A stretch of 64,000 nucleotides of DNA from Viola odorata (GCA_963691705.1 OY829541.1:34794719-34858718); one strand, 5' to 3'; shown: positions 44,599-57,946, counted from the first letter of the stretch. Numbers and translations: made by a program. The notes: a model not told the origin generated them from the sequence alone.

Positions 44599-46371
44599 TC
44601 AAGTTATTATTGTTGGCATATGATGAAGGAAGGACGCAAGATTATTCATATTCTTTGCAGAATGAGTCTCCTCTCCCGTTATCTTTGCACACAGCCTCTC
44701 TAATCTGTGATTAATCTCGTTGTCTCCCATCACACTCCGCACCCCCTCTTCAATCTCCTTTTGCTCAAATCCATTGATCCTCACCCCAATCCTCCATTCT
44801 CGAACAATATAAGCGCAATTTATAAACTGGTCTCCGGCGACTGGATAGCATACAAGACGTTGTTTGCATCTTATAGCTTCCATCGTTGAATTCCACCCGC
44901 AATGCGTCACAAAACACCCAACACTCCTGTGTTGCAAAATCTCCACTTGTGGGGCCCAACAAACCACCTTCCCTTGGGCCGATATTCTTTCCAAATACCC
45001 GGCGGGTAGCCCAGATCGCCAAGTTGGGCCCAAAACCCAAATGAAAGGTTGGCCCATTGCTTCAAGGGCCAAACTCAAATCTCTCACTTTTGCTTCTCCA
45101 ATTGGGCTAACCCAACTACCAAATGATATGTACAATACTGACTTTGGTTTTTGCTCCTCTAGCCATTTCAAGCAGCTCGTGTCTTCTTCCCAAAGACTTG
45201 GATTTTTTGTAACTGCCTTTGCGCACTTGCTTAAGGCTCCAACTTGAAAAAAAAACAATGGTTGCGGTTGATTATTAGAGTTTTGTTTTTGCAGTGGAGA
45301 GGATTCTTGAGGGAAAGAATTTACGAAAAGTTGTGGAAGATTTCTTGATCGATCTAACATTCTTTTCCAGAATTTGAATCTACCTTTTCTTGAATTCGGG
45401 TCTCCAATTAGCCATGGAAGATCTCCAGTAGACAACAAAGGTTGATTGACTAGGAAAATAGGACCTTCATGTTGTGGAATCCCTGCAAAAAAAAAATTAA
45501 AAATTAAAAAATTAATAAGAAACTTACGCATTACAACATTATGAAAGGAAAAAAAAAATTGATATAATACTAGAACTTTTCTTTTGGAAATTGTTAGTGT
45601 ATGTTTTATAAATCATGAGTTCGATTTATATTCGAAGTCTATTTTATTATTTAATAAATTATGAGTTCCATTATATTTTGTAATAAAAACAATAGAAATT
45701 CGGTATTTAAGTTTTTTTCCGAAAGCCTCACATGACCTATTTAGATATTTGAAATTGATTTGACTCATTTTGCTTATTTTCCACATGCTTTGAACTACTA
45801 ATATAAAAAGCTCAATAGTCGAAAAAGAGGACATGGTATCAGAATTGAAAATTAATTAAGGTTAGCAGAATTAATTACCATTTTCAGAAATGATGCCAGC
45901 AGTGATCATCTCCGGAATGGCTGCTATCAAATTGTAAATGGCTAGCATCGCCGGCCAGAATCCCGCCACCAAAACCCCACACCGGTGACCAACTTCAATA
46001 GCCCATGACGCAAGTAAATCAACCACCAAACACGCCATTTCGTCACCATCTTCTTCTACAAACTTGTGCAAAACCTTCCCCAATTCCATTGGCATCTTGT
46101 CCTCCATCGCCTTCTCTATTGCAAAAAAATCCCTTGTGGGCTGATCATCCAATCGATGATCCAGCCCATCCGGGATTGATAAGGAGATAATCTTGGCCGT
46201 TGGATACAAACTTGGTGTGATCTTACGGAGGATGAATTCTGGGGTGATCAAAACAGGTTGGAAACCAAAAGTGGTAAAAATGGATGCTAAGTTGATCATG
46301 GGAGCAACATGACCTTGTGCTGGATATGGGATTAAAAGGATTTTGGGTTTTTTTAGTATGAGCTTCTTCAT
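44599..46371 (-). CDS. UGT82A1: UDP-glycosyltransferase, UGT82A1-like
   Basis: Exon 1 is 46371-45879, exon 2 is 45482-44599, phase 1, 458 residues. The start is the ATG at 46371 (MKKLILKKPKILLIPY). The catalytic His lies in PAQGHVAPM near residue 20. The PSPG box, which binds the UDP-sugar, runs from WAPQVEILQHRSVGCF through THCGWNSTMEAIRCKQRL to PVAGDQ, about 44 residues as expected. The blocks LICYPVAGDQ-like, IVREWRIGVRINGF and the single-intron layout fit the UGT82A group of family 1 plant glycosyltransferases, which transfer a sugar from UDP-sugar to small molecules. The acceptor is not known to me. A TATA box lies at 46443-46456. No lesions were seen. Alternative: another member of the same subgroup, with the symbol given by resemblance to Arabidopsis UGT82A1. 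Confidence 0.9.
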
Positions 46372-46442
46372 TTTAATTAATTTACGGCCTCTAGACCACT
46401 TCAAGCTCTACTACTTACTCTCTTTCAAAATCTGTGTGTGTG

Positions 46443-46456
46443 TTTATATACATAAG
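46443..46456 (-). promoter_or_regulatory. TATA box of the UGT82A1-like gene
   Basis: The minus strand reads gtatataaacacac about 75 bp upstream of the ATG at 46371. Confidence 0.6.
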
Positions 46457-46459
46457 AGA

Positions 46460-47063
46460 GCAATGGGGTCAACTTTAGCATGTGCTAATTAATTACCAGA
46501 CATGTGTAGAACGGGCAAAGAACTTGCTTGGGTATTTCCAGAGGTGGCTTAATTAATTTAAATATAAGTTCGAATTTTTATCAAAAAAAAATTATGCTGT
46601 GATATTCTCGAGACCCGAGAAGTTACGGATTGATAACAGATAATATTAAAATGATAATTTTTTTATCTAAATCTTAATTTTAAGTTCGAATTTTGAGAAT
46701 GAAAAAATAATATTAGGAGAGTTACTTTCTTTAAAAATTGACCATGTTTAAATTAAATTAAATTTTTATCCTTAAAAAATAGATAAAATATTTAAAAAGT
46801 AAACGAGATGAAAAGAAAATTTGTTTTTTTCCCCTTAAATTAATTCGTGGCACAAAAACACAATTTCTTGTTGGAAGTTGGTTTATGGGCACCCACGTGG
46901 CATGGACGGTGTTAGCACACGTGACAAACATGGAAGAATGCTATTCTTTTTTATTGATGACTCATGACATGACCTTATACGCACCGCTTTTCCCCATTTC
47001 CTGTTCTTTGCTCGAAGTTCGGGACTTATATGGATTCCGTAGTTTTATCTTGATCTTAAAAAA
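46460..47063. other. Intergenic upstream of the UGT gene
   Basis: Nothing recognised. AT-rich promoter flank. Confidence 0.35.
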
Positions 47064-47065
47064 TA

Positions 47066-48254
47066 CTCCCTCCGGTCCGAAATAAACGTCGTTTTGCTAC
47101 TGAGTATGTGGATTAAGGCAATAATTGGTGGGAAGAAAACGAGACATTTTTTGACCATACTACTCCCAACCTCCCTTGCTATTTACAACTAATGGTTGGC
47201 TCAATTCTGAGAGTTGCTGGCTTGAAACCAGCTGGGTTGATGCATATTGATGGCTTGAAACCGGCTGGGTTGATGCAAGTTGATGGCTTGGGGAGATGGA
47301 AGGCGGAGACTCAGCTTGGCTAGGTCACGGGCTTGGCCTAGCAGATTTGAGCATCAATGCAATTCCATATATAGTTGCTTCTACTTTTACATTTCCAAAC
47401 GAGTTTTTATTTGATAAATAATCAACACGCGTGAATAATCATAATAGACCATTAAGTATAGATTATGCACTTAAAATTTTACTTTATTTACTTTATAAAA
47501 TTTTACTCTATTTAGTTTATAAAAAATTCGGATCAAACCCGAAATAATTTATTTATTTCTCATGTTCTTTTTAAGTTTTTATTTATTGACAATATAGTAT
47601 TTTTTCTATTTTTATTTCGTATCATTTTTTTATTCTATTTTATTTCACATTTTGGTATTTTCTGTTTGAATTTTTATCAATTTTGAGTAAAATTTCTCGT
47701 CCCGATTAGCTCGAACCAAATAAATAAATAAAAAACTCTAATTTACCATTGTGCCATTATTAATTAATTTGGTACAAGTTACTGTTCACCTTCTTCCACC
47801 TCTGCCTCCATTCACCTTCTTCCTTCTCTCCTCCACACAAACTCAACCAAATCATCCTACCACCAATCCTCTGCCTCAATTAAATCCAATTCCAAGTCCC
47901 CTCCCAAATTAATTCCAATTCCAACCCCCTGCAATCAATTAAATTCATCCAAACCACCATAAAAATCACCCCAGCTGCACCAGATCCACCCAAACCAAAC
48001 AGGCACCTAAACCAAAATTGAAAAAGAAAGGGGGAAAATGAAAATTGAAAAGGTTCCGTTCCCCCCCCCAAATTTTCAGATTCAAACACAGAAAGAGGGA
48101 ATCGAGGAAGGCAGTCGAAGCCGAAGCCGTCGTCGTCACCAGCGCAGGCAGGCAGGGGCACCCTCGTCTTCTCCAGTCTCGGGATCGCAGAACGACATTT
48201 ATTTCGGGCCAAGCTTCCTGTGCTAAAACGCTCTTTGTAACGAGCCAGATGGAG
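47066..48254. mobile_element. Non-autonomous mariner-like element with doubled right TIR
   Basis: CTCCCTCCGGTCCGAAATAA at the left, after TA (47064-47065). At the right, cagaacgacatttatttcgg (48188-48207) is the inverse of the left inner repeat, and after 40 bp a second end (gccagatggag) abuts TA at 48255-48256. It resembles the element at 43621 internally (gcaataattggtgggaagaaaac versus gtaatgattggttcgg). It is 1.19 kb and non-coding. Confidence 0.65.
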
Positions 48255-48256
48255 TA

Positions 48257-50534
48257 TTAATATGGAAAAAAGTAGTTGTGAGTCAAATCTATGTATTCTT
48301 TATTTTACTATCCCATCCTATTTTACTAATGTTGATATAAACGTAGAATAACAATATTGGATGCTTAAATTATGTGTAATTATATTATATTATACTCTCT
48401 CTAAACCATTTTAATTGATTTTTCGAAACAGTAATATTCAGTAAAGGAAACACTAAAATGTTAAGTAAAGTGTACAGTAACATTCTGTAAAAAAATGACA
48501 ATTATTATGACCCGAATATACGACACCAAAATACAATCATCTCTTGTATTATATTTACTTATGCAAAGACTTTTGTGACCACAAAGTTTTTCTCTCACTT
48601 TTTTCCGAGAAATATCGAAATTCATTAATAATTGCGGAGCAGTAATGGATAGTTATACAAGTGCAGAAAGACATACTGCAATGGTACGTGGCAAGAGTAC
48701 CCAATCACTTCTACGACAAAACATTAATGCAAGGAAATTGGACTCAATCTCATTTGCACAAAACTCATGGCCCGTTTCAGTGTAGCTCTTACAAGCCCAG
48801 CCCATTGAAAGGAAAAGAAGCACTCCGGTAGCAAATACCCGGGCTTTTAAAAGAAGAGGCCCATATTTTTACATTTATCTGGAGCTTGGTGCGTTTTTCT
48901 TGTCGCATTCATATTCTGAATTACTCTCATGACCCTGCTGATTGACTTAATTACACAGTTTTTTTCTGTTTTTAATTGGAGAAAAAGATGAGAACAACTG
49001 GAGATGCGGTGGCCAAATAAAAATCCGGCATTTGCAAAGTGTTACAATACAAGGCTCTGTTCTTGAATCTTTATCTATTTAATTAATTAATTAATTTTGT
49101 CATTTTCGATAGATTAGAAATTTTTTGGTTCCTCAGTCTTCACGATTTGGTAACGGATTCGATGTCTGCTAGGAAGGAAGAAGAAAATTCAGATGGGGAC
49201 GCCAATAAAACGCGTATTTCACGATAAATTATTAGATGTATTCGATACATATAATACATAATTTAACCACGAATAAAATGGGAGAAACCTATTATTAATT
49301 TAAATATTTTAATTAATGATGGGTCCATATGAGCTAATTGCATCAATAAATAAAAGTGAATAAACTATATAGTACATATACCGAGTGTATCTAATAATTT
49401 CTCGTGTTTCATTTTTGTCCTACTCAATCTATTATCTTCTTTTGGCTAGCACACGTATCATATGACGTAGACATCTATATAAATCGGTCAACAACAAACT
49501 TTTCTCTTTTCTCTCTCTTATTTGTTGGGTTTATTTATCAACCCTTTTCTCTTGGGAGGCATCTCTCAACCACAATTGCGTTTATACATTCAATTTAGAA
49601 ACTAAATGGTTCTTTTTCAATCCTTGTGAGAAACCTTATAGATAAAGGTTGTAATTTATAAAAATTATGCTATATTACTAGATGGTTTGTGTGAATAGTT
49701 TGACATCATCGATTTTCAAACAAAAGACATAAAATTAATTATCGTGTCTGAACAAATTACATATTGAGAGTATTTTATTTTTTAATTTTCAACTCTGACA
49801 CTAGAAATCTAAAAATTATACTAGCTAGATTTGTCACTATTATATAATATTAATTCTAGTAAAATACTCTCGCCCTTAGTAATAATCGATATAATAAAGA
49901 CTGCTGCATTCCTTAATTAATTTTTCATTTATGTCCCTATTCCCTCTTTCTCATAAATGAAATTAAGAATTAATGGCACTAGATGATTTTTTGTTTAGAT
50001 TTATTTACTAGGAGACTGTCTAAAAACATATCATCGTAGAGTTTCTTTTTTCTTAATTGTGATTAATTAATTAAAATGCGTATATTGAAAAAATTATCAT
50101 TCGCATCACTCGATAATATTCAAACAAAATGAATTTGAAAAAAAAATAGATAAAATAGGTGGAAAGATAAAAATTATAAAAGTATCAGATTCTTATGTCA
50201 TTAAAATAAATAAATCACGAGCTGTAAAAGAAGAGAAGAGAGAAAAGAAATATTTTTCGTAATTCTTTTTTCTTCAAAAAAGAAAAAAAGATTTGACGCG
50301 GTGTGGCCGCCCTATCAAGATATTCTTGTCACTTTGTCTACATATAACATAAGAATAGAGGAGTAGGTCTCTTTCTAAATACTAGTGGATTAGCAGATTA
50401 AAAACCTCTCTCAACTCCTTCTTCAACCACTCCCATACCTAATTCCATCATCTTCTTCTCTGTTTTCCTTCACCTTAAACTTATAAGAAAAGCTATCTTC
50501 TTGTTCTTGTTCTTGTTCTTGTTCTTCATCGAAG
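48257..50534. other. Intergenic AT-rich DNA
   Basis: No gene is seen. The right part from about 50340 is the promoter and 5' UTR of the CYSTM gene (CT-rich, ttgttcttgttcttg repeats at 50500-50525). Confidence 0.4.
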
Positions 50535-51275
50535 ATGGCTCAGTTTCAGAACCAAAATCAGTACCCAGCAACTGGTAATTAATTCTTCTATTTAATTTAA
50601 TATATATATCTCCTATGTTTTCTTCTTCTGGTTATTACTACTATTGTGAAGGTTTCAATCTTATGATAAGTTACTTGCTCACAAAACTATATATATATAT
50701 AAACCTAATGAAACGAAATATACACGATCATCTATATCTATATATACTTTGATGACTTCTGATTTCTAATGAATTATTAATTAAATATCCGACTTGAAAA
50801 TCATTTTTAAATAATTCCTGCCTAACCCAAGGAAGTTGGAGTTTATTATTATTTATTTTAATTTTCTCTCTGGATTTGGTTTGTGTTTTCGTTTGTAAAA
50901 CATAATGTTTGGTATTGAATAAAAGATGGGATGTTACAGGTGCAGATTGCAATGTTCCAGAATCGACTCCTCCAAGCTATGCTCCATATTCAGCTCCACC
51001 ACCACCTGGATACCCAACCAGAGATGATGGGCCTGCAGCCCAGTTGCCTCAAAATGCTGTCCCGATTGAGACCAAATCCAAGGGTGACGGCTTCTGGAAG
51101 GGATGGTACGTAACTAAATCACACCACTCGTTGATGATGTTTTAATAACTTAATTTTTTTTAATATTTTTGAGTTATGATATCAAAATAAAATCATAAAT
51201 CTTAATTTACAATTGGTTTTTGTTTGCAGTTGTGCAGCCTTGTGTTGCTGTTGTGTGTTGGAAGCATGCTTTTAA
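50535..51275 (+). CDS. CYSTM (cysteine-rich transmembrane module) peptide
   Basis: Exons 50535-50574, 50940-51105 and 51230-51275 give 83 residues with matching phases. The N-terminal two thirds is Gln/Pro/Tyr-rich (PPSYAPYSAPPPPGYP). The C-terminus reads FWKGCCAALCCCCVLEACF, the CYSTM signature: a short hydrophobic Cys-rich segment that associates with the plasma membrane. Members in plants are linked to stress and pathogen responses; the exact role of this one is unknown. Intact. Confidence 0.92.
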
Positions 51276-52429
51276 GTGTTGATTGATGTGGAGTTCGTTC
51301 TTCTGGAGATGAGATTCATTGGATTGCACTGTCGTTTACTTTCCTTTTTTTTTTTTATTTCAGGTGCATTCGCTGAAATGCCACATAGATATTATCATTA
51401 CACATACACAGTAGTTTGAATTTGACGGTGTGGCTGATTCGTGTAATAAATTGATTCGTTCTTATTGAACACATTCTGTGGTTTCAGATTGTATATTAAT
51501 TTGAGTTTGTTTTTTTTCTCTACTTATCAACAACAATCCTATCTTCCTGTGACTGTCATTACACGTTGCAAGTTTCTAGAACCATACTACTTTAAAAAGA
51601 TTTAATGATATATAATGATAGTAGATTATGATCGAATGTAAATTTTTTTTGATCAGATTATAAATAGTTGGTTGTTATTTCTACGTTTCATAATATTATT
51701 AAAAAGAAATTCAAAATTTTTAATTATATATTATGACTATCGCCCAATTATTAAAGTATTCTGGTTAAATTAAATTAAAATATGAACTTATATATGTATT
51801 TTATGATAAATAAAGTTTAACCTAAATATAAAAAAATTATGGTCTTTAAATTATACGCATAATTGTTTTCTCTATTATCTCATCAGTAGAAAGATAATAG
51901 TAGCTCTTACTAGATCTCTCCGCAAGACTTACGGATCTTAGTTATTTCCGCATTATTTTGCTTAATTTGGTATCCCAACACTTTTGACCAAAACCTCAAA
52001 TAACGGAGGAAAACCAACACCAATAGAACAGAAAAATGCATGGTACTTCAGAAATTCCATGAAATAGCTCATTTTAACAACTCAGAAGAGAGTATCACAG
52101 ACTTCACAGTGATTTGGAAATACAGACAGACGCGTCAGTAAACTAACTGCAATCACGCCACAGTTAGCAGTTAAGAACGCAAAACGCGTAGAGCTGCGCA
52201 ATCAAAGCACGAGTACACGACCAAGGCAAGAAAATGAAGGTATCTCCACTTTTGATGCATTGCAGATTAAGTGTAATAGAATAAACGAAGAAAGATAATC
52301 ATCACCGATCGAAAGAATAGTATCAACCGCGCGACATGTGAAAAACCATCGCCTCTGAAGTTTGCTCTAAATATGTCAAGTCTGCGAAATTGTTATAACG
52401 TGCTTCCCTACCCTTAAAAGAGAAGGGAG
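51276..52429. other. Intergenic, nothing recognised
   Basis: It includes the 3' UTR of the CYSTM gene to about 51480, then AT-rich DNA without a supported gene. Confidence 0.4.
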
Positions 52430-52760
52430 TCAAGGACTCCTTCACTTGCTATCTTGCACAGAGAGCATTGAGGAGTACATGAGCCAGCATGAGGTCCACT
52501 TCCTTTTCGCTGGAGGTCTGCCATAGTGCACTCCGTCATTGCACCGATTGTCAAAATGCCACGGAAAAGTCATATCAAAGTTATCTATCACACCAGAAAG
52601 CAGCCCAACCCTCCTAAAATTTTCCAGCACCACCCAGTTAAATGCCTCCATCTTGTATGGATTAAATCCAAGTGTCCTCTCATACCCACCGGCAAAAGAT
52701 GTGTGGAACTTCCAACCCTCTCTGCTTAACAGAGTCCATGACTTCTTTCCAGAAAATCAA
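52430..52760 (-). pseudogene. C-terminal fragment of a conserved plant protein, frameshifted
   Basis: The minus strand encodes a conserved-looking C-terminus: LSREGWKFHTSFAGGYER, then LGFNPYKMEAFNWVVLENF, VGLLSGVIDNFDMTFPWHFD and NDGVHYGRPPAKRKW. It then moves in the next frame to DLMLAHVLLNALCAR and a stop. A gap of about ten residues and a frameshift separate the last two parts. No upstream exons are found nearby. The motifs recall a conserved plant family whose name I cannot fix (possibly an esterase-type protein). It is a dead fragment. Confidence 0.5.
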
Positions 52761-53972
52761 TTAAGCTTGTGTACACATTAGCTCAATTAATTTAGATCTA
52801 AAAACCTGACTCTCATCCTCTTCCTTTTTATCATCAGTGACTCATCACCATAAAAAATTGCTTACTTTTGTATCTAAAATAACGGATTAATTTAATCAAC
52901 AAGTCTAAAAACATCCGCTTCAACGCCAAAAATACCTTGACACATTTCGTCTTTTTGTGAGTGACAATGATAAATTATAAATTCTTTTTACTTTTATTGG
53001 TTGAGAAGAAAATACTCATTTTATTAATTTTATAGAATAAAAAAATACGTTAATTTAAAACGAGCCATTATAAACAAATGTTAGAATTTTTTAACGGAAT
53101 CGCATATTTAAATTTAAGGGAATTGTACTTAATTAATAAGAGTTTAAAATATGCACACCATAAGGTTATAATAGGAAACGAACAATTATTTTATTTTCTT
53201 TAGGATTTCTTTTTTTAAATTATGCCTCCTTTCCATTTTTATTTAATTTAGATTAAAAAATGTCCATTCCGATTCATTCATTTCCTTCAATCCCAATAGT
53301 TATTTTTTTTACAGGGTGTGGTAAGTAAGAGTTTGTTTATCCAAAAGGGGAAAAAATAAATAAAAATAAAACAAAAGCCAACAACTCTCTCACTCACTCC
53401 GTCGTCTCTCCCCTTGAAAACCTAAAATCTAACCGATACATGGGACAAAGAACCTGACCGAGGTATTGGTCCGCCCGAAATTGCAGCGAGTGGCGATCCA
53501 ACCAGAGCCGATCAGTTCTCCATTTTTCCACCTTTTGCTTCAGCAAATTGATTCACTAAACCTCTGAAACAAAACAAGTATGCATCTTTCTCATCCTTAC
53601 TCAGCCTTTAGTTGTTTGTTAGCAGTTTAATTAGCATGGTTTTTCTTCATGTCTCTTGTTGGTCATGTGATCACCATTTTTATGTTCATTTTTGTTGAAT
53701 GCAATGTATAATCTGTGATGGGCTTCTTCATTCTAGCTGTGCCAAGGCCTATGCATGCTCTGCTTTTTCAATGATTTTGCAGTCAACCCTGTAAAGGGTC
53801 AAACTTTGGCATCAGTCAGTGAGGTAGATCGATTGTATTGTAATGTTTCTTAAATTTCTGCCATTGGGTCTTGTTTAGGACCAGGTGCATGCAACATTCC
53901 TCTGTACTTGTACTGTTTGATATGCAAATTGCTTTAGCAGTGATTTGATTTCATTTTGAAGGTTTTAGTTGA
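52761..53972. other. Intergenic and 5' UTR of the BED/hAT-derived gene
   Basis: AT-rich until about 53380. A CT-rich leader (ctctctcactcactccgtcg) starts near 53390. A 5' UTR intron likely runs from gtatgc at about 53579 to the acceptor ttttag at 53965-53970, just before the ATG. Confidence 0.5.
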
Positions 53973-56900
53973 ATGGCGTCGGGTTTGGAAGGTTCCTCAA
54001 TAACAACCCCTTCAAAACAAGACATAGGATGGAAACACTGTGAAGCAGTGAGGGAAGGGCGTAAGGTACATGTTAAATGCTTGTACTGCACCAAAATGTT
54101 TAAGGGTGGTGGAATTCATAGGTTTAAGGAACATCTTGCTGGCCGCAAGGGTGGTGGTCCTATGTGTCAAGCCGCCCCACCTGATGTCCGGCTTTCGATC
54201 CAACAGCATTTGGATGATATTTCAGGGAAGCATAGTGGCCAAAAAGGTAAGATTCGAAGTCAGGAAAATGTAACTGATGTCGAAGGGGTAGACATGTGTG
54301 TCACTCCTTTAGATAGTTGGGGGCCCTTCCCAAGTGTTCGAACAAAAAAGGACTTGGCTTGGGGGCACTGCCAGATGATTCGAGAAGACAAGCGGGTACA
54401 GATTAAGTGCAAGTATTGTGGTAAATTGTTCAAGGGTGGTGGCATTCATAGATTCAAGGAGCATCTTGCGGGCCGAAACAGTGGTGGTGTTCCTGTTTGT
54501 GAAAAAGTTACACCAGATGTCAGGCTTTTGATGCAACAGAATTTAAATGAGATCGTACGCAGGCAGAAGAAGAAGAAGAAGAAGAAGAAGCAGAAGAAAT
54601 CGTCTTCGGATGAAGAAGACAATGCTTGCTCTCCTCCTAGTGATGGAGACACATTAACTATTCCCATTGTTTATGATGATGTGAACACAACCCCCAAAGA
54701 TGTTGGGACCTACAGTTTGGGTGAAATGGATTTGAATTTGTTCTTGGATCAAGAGGAGGGAACAGGTAATACAAATCTTGGGGGAAAAAAGCGACGAAGA
54801 GGTCAAACTTCCTTTACAATGCCTGATGATGCCACTGCTTTACATTTGTTGGGCTCAAAAGTTACAGATCAGCCTATCTCTGTGGCCATGGGGCGTCTCT
54901 TGTACGATATAGGAGCTTGTTTAGATGCTGTAGACTCGAACTATTTCCAGCCATTGTTTGATATGATTGCTTCTGGAGGAAAAGGTGTTTCACTGCCCAT
55001 GCATCATGATCTCCGAGGCTGCATATTGAAGAAATTGGTTGAAGAAGTCAAGAATGACGTTGACCAACTTAAGACAACATGGGGGAGGACTGGTTGCTCT
55101 ATTCTGGTCGAAGAATTGAACTCTGAAAATGGTAGAACCTTGCTTAATTTTTTGGTCTACTGCTCTAAAGGAACAGCGTTTCTGAAATCTGTGGATGCGT
55201 CAGGCATCATATATTCTCCAGATGGTCTGTATGAATTGCTCAAACAAGTAGTGGAAGAAGTAGGAGCTGGGCATGTTTTGCAAGTCATTACAAACGGTGA
55301 GAGGCATTATGCCGCAGCTGGGAAAAGATTAATGGATACTTTTCCTCTCTTTTGGGCGCCTTGTGCTGCTTGGTGTATTGATATGATACTTGATGATTTT
55401 GGAAAGGTTGAGTGGATAAGTGCAGTGATTGAGCAGGCTAGAACTGTCACAAGATTTGTCTACAATTGCAGTGCAGCTCTGAATTTGATGAGAAAGTTTA
55501 CTCATGGCAATGATATTGTGCAACAGGGAGTAACCCGGTCTGCTACTAACTTCATGACACTGAAACGACTGGCTGATTTCAAGCTCAATTTGCAAACTAT
55601 GGTGACTTCACAGGAGTGGATGGACTTCCCATATTCAAAGCAACTTGGAGGTCTAGCAATGTCAGATATCATAAGCAACCGCTCATTTTGGTCTTCTTGC
55701 ATCTTGATCGTTAATTTAACAAGTCCACTCTTGCGACTTCTGGGAGTAGTTTGTAGTGAGAAGAGAGCTGCAATGGCATATGTTTTCTCAGGAATGTATA
55801 GAGCTAAAGAAACAATCAAGAAAGAACTTGTTAAGGCAGAGGATTATATGGTGTACTGGAATATTATAGATACTAGATGCGAACAACAACGGCAGCCTCC
55901 TCTCCATGGCGCTGGTTTCTTTCTCAACCCAAAGTTCTTTTACAGCATTGGAGAAGATATGGATGGCGCTATTACCTCAAAAATGTTTGATTGCATAGAG
56001 AGATTGGTTCCTGATGATATCCAAGATAAGATCATCAAAGATATATCCTTGTACAAGAATGCTGATGGAGATCTTGGGAGGAAGATAACAGTTAGGGCGA
56101 GAGAAACTTTGCTCCCTGGTGAGAAACATTTTATAATGTTAATTAGTATTCACAGTTTCTTTATTTAGTTTAGACTTGACAATCATTTGAGAAAAAAACA
56201 TGAGAAAAGTATAGCATGCGTAAGTGGTCTTGATGAAATTGCCTACCTGCAAAAGTATTCACAACTCATGAGCGAAGTATATACTATGAAGCTGCGCTAA
56301 CTCTCTCTCCTGCCTCACTCTAGGAGAAGCAAATTTCTCACTTTGTCTACCATACTTCCAGTGATACTAGAACATGTGAAGCATTAAAATGACCACTAAA
56401 AGTCCTACTACTACTTACCAAGCACAAAGTTGGTTTCTCTTTTGCCAGGGCAAGAAAGAATAAACCCATAGAGGCGTATATATAGAAATCAAGCATTCTC
56501 AACTGGAATTTAATTGAAGCAGGTTCATTTGAGTTGCACTTGTGCTTGAGTGATATCTTAGTGCATGAACTTATTTAGTGTGACTGGTGCAGTGTATCAT
56601 ATGTTGTTTACAAGTGCAGTACTTGTAGACTGGTGTTAATAATTTCAGCTTGTGTAATGGTAACCCTATTATATGTTATAGAGATTATCTCATTCTTAAA
56701 CCATGTATTATCTTCCAGCTGAATGGTGGTCTACATATGCTGGAACTTGCCCAAATTTGGCACGTTTGGCGATTCGTATTCTCAGTCAAACTTGTAGTTC
56801 AATTGGGTGTAAGCCTACTCATATTCCTTTTGAGAAAGTATACGTCACAGGAAATTGCCTTGAGCGTCAACGGCTAATCGATACCATCTTTGTCCAGTAC

Positions 56901-57358
56901 AACTTGCGCCTTAAACAGCTGTAAGTAGAGACTGATGGCTAGCAAATTGTATTTAGTAGCTATTTTCCGCTATTCTGTGCTTAACCTACTCCATTGCAGG
57001 GCCAACGGGAACAAAAGCCAGATTCCTCCGGACCCCATTTCATTCGACAATGTTAGTATTCTCGATGACTGGATCTCGCAAAACGAGTTCGCAGAGGACT
57101 GTGGAAGTCCAGATTGGATGTCACTAGTTCCCCCTCCCACTAGCACAAAGCTGTTAGGATCCTCATTCGATGAGATTGAAGATATGGGTTCTGGTAATTT
57201 CAGTTCCTGGATTTTGAATTCTTATCATATATATATATATATATATAAAGCTGAAAACATCTGGTGATTCTGCAGGGTTTGGTGATTCTGAGATCTTTAA
57301 TGGATTGATAGCAAGTTATGTGTACGGAAAAGAACTCAAAGTTGGGAACGGAGACTGA
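53973..57358 (+). CDS. hAT-transposase-derived protein with two BED zinc fingers and DUF659
   Basis: Exons 53973-56118, 56719-56920, 57000-57193 and 57276-57358 give 874 residues with consistent phases. BED-type fingers are at about residues 20-70 (CLYCTKMFKGGGIHRFKEHL) and 127-180 (CKYCGKLFKGGGIHRFKEHL), both with Cys-x2-Cys and His-x4-His. A Lys-rich run follows at about 200-215. DUF659 starts near residue 330. The hAT C-terminal dimerisation region is spread over exons 1-2 (RARETLLPAEWWSTY, ARLAIRILSQTCSS). No terminal inverted repeats or duplications surround the gene, it has several introns and an intact frame, and it therefore looks like a domesticated host gene. Such proteins are nuclear and bind DNA; the target is unknown. 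Confidence 0.92.
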
Positions 57359-57916
57359 GGTGAGTAGTTAGCCATCAGACATTGTGGAAGCCTAAACAAA
57401 GATTCATGTTTGATGAATGGTTGAACTTGCAATATAAGCAGAGTTGTAGTATGTATTCTCTTGTGCAATTCCACAAAACTTTGAGACTAAACACGTAATC
57501 CATTAATCAAATGCATGATGTAATCCATTGAATTGGTTAAATATTCTAAGGCCCTGAGGTGAGGTATATGCAATCTTATATCTTAGTCCTTGATATTTGG
57601 GCCTCTAAACTTTAGTCCTTTAACATATCGAAATTTATCAAGCATTAGGCACTACCGTTAGAATTTCCATTTTAAATTCTAATGGTGCATTAAAAATTAA
57701 TTAATTTATATTAAAAAAATGACTAAAAATATTTTAAAATTTAAAGTGATGATGATAGATAGTATGGAGATGGATACAATGGAGGTTGTGATCAATGATT
57801 GCTTACCAGATGACAAACACCCAACATAAAAAGAAAAATATTGAGTCACCTTTCTTTTATCCTTCTTTTTTTCCCTCACTGATTTCATCAAATTTGTCTA
57901 AAATTGGATAGGTTAA
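57359..57916. other. Intergenic, 3' flank of the BED/hAT-derived gene
   Basis: No gene seen. Left part is 3' UTR. Confidence 0.4.
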
Positions 57917-57918
57917 TA

Positions 57919-57946
57919 CTCCCTCTGTTCATGATTGTTTGTCGTT
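57919..57946 (+). repeat. Left TIR of MLE2
   Basis: CTCCCTCTGTTCATGATTGT plus TTGTCGTT; two mismatches to the right end. Confidence 0.92.

Noticed and set aside
46372..46404. Longer UGT N-terminus starting at 46404
   Set aside because: That codon is TTG; the first ATG is at 46371 and fits the family's usual start.
48390..48450. Stowaway end (tactctctctaaaccatttt)
   Set aside because: No inverted partner or second TA was found within a few hundred bases.
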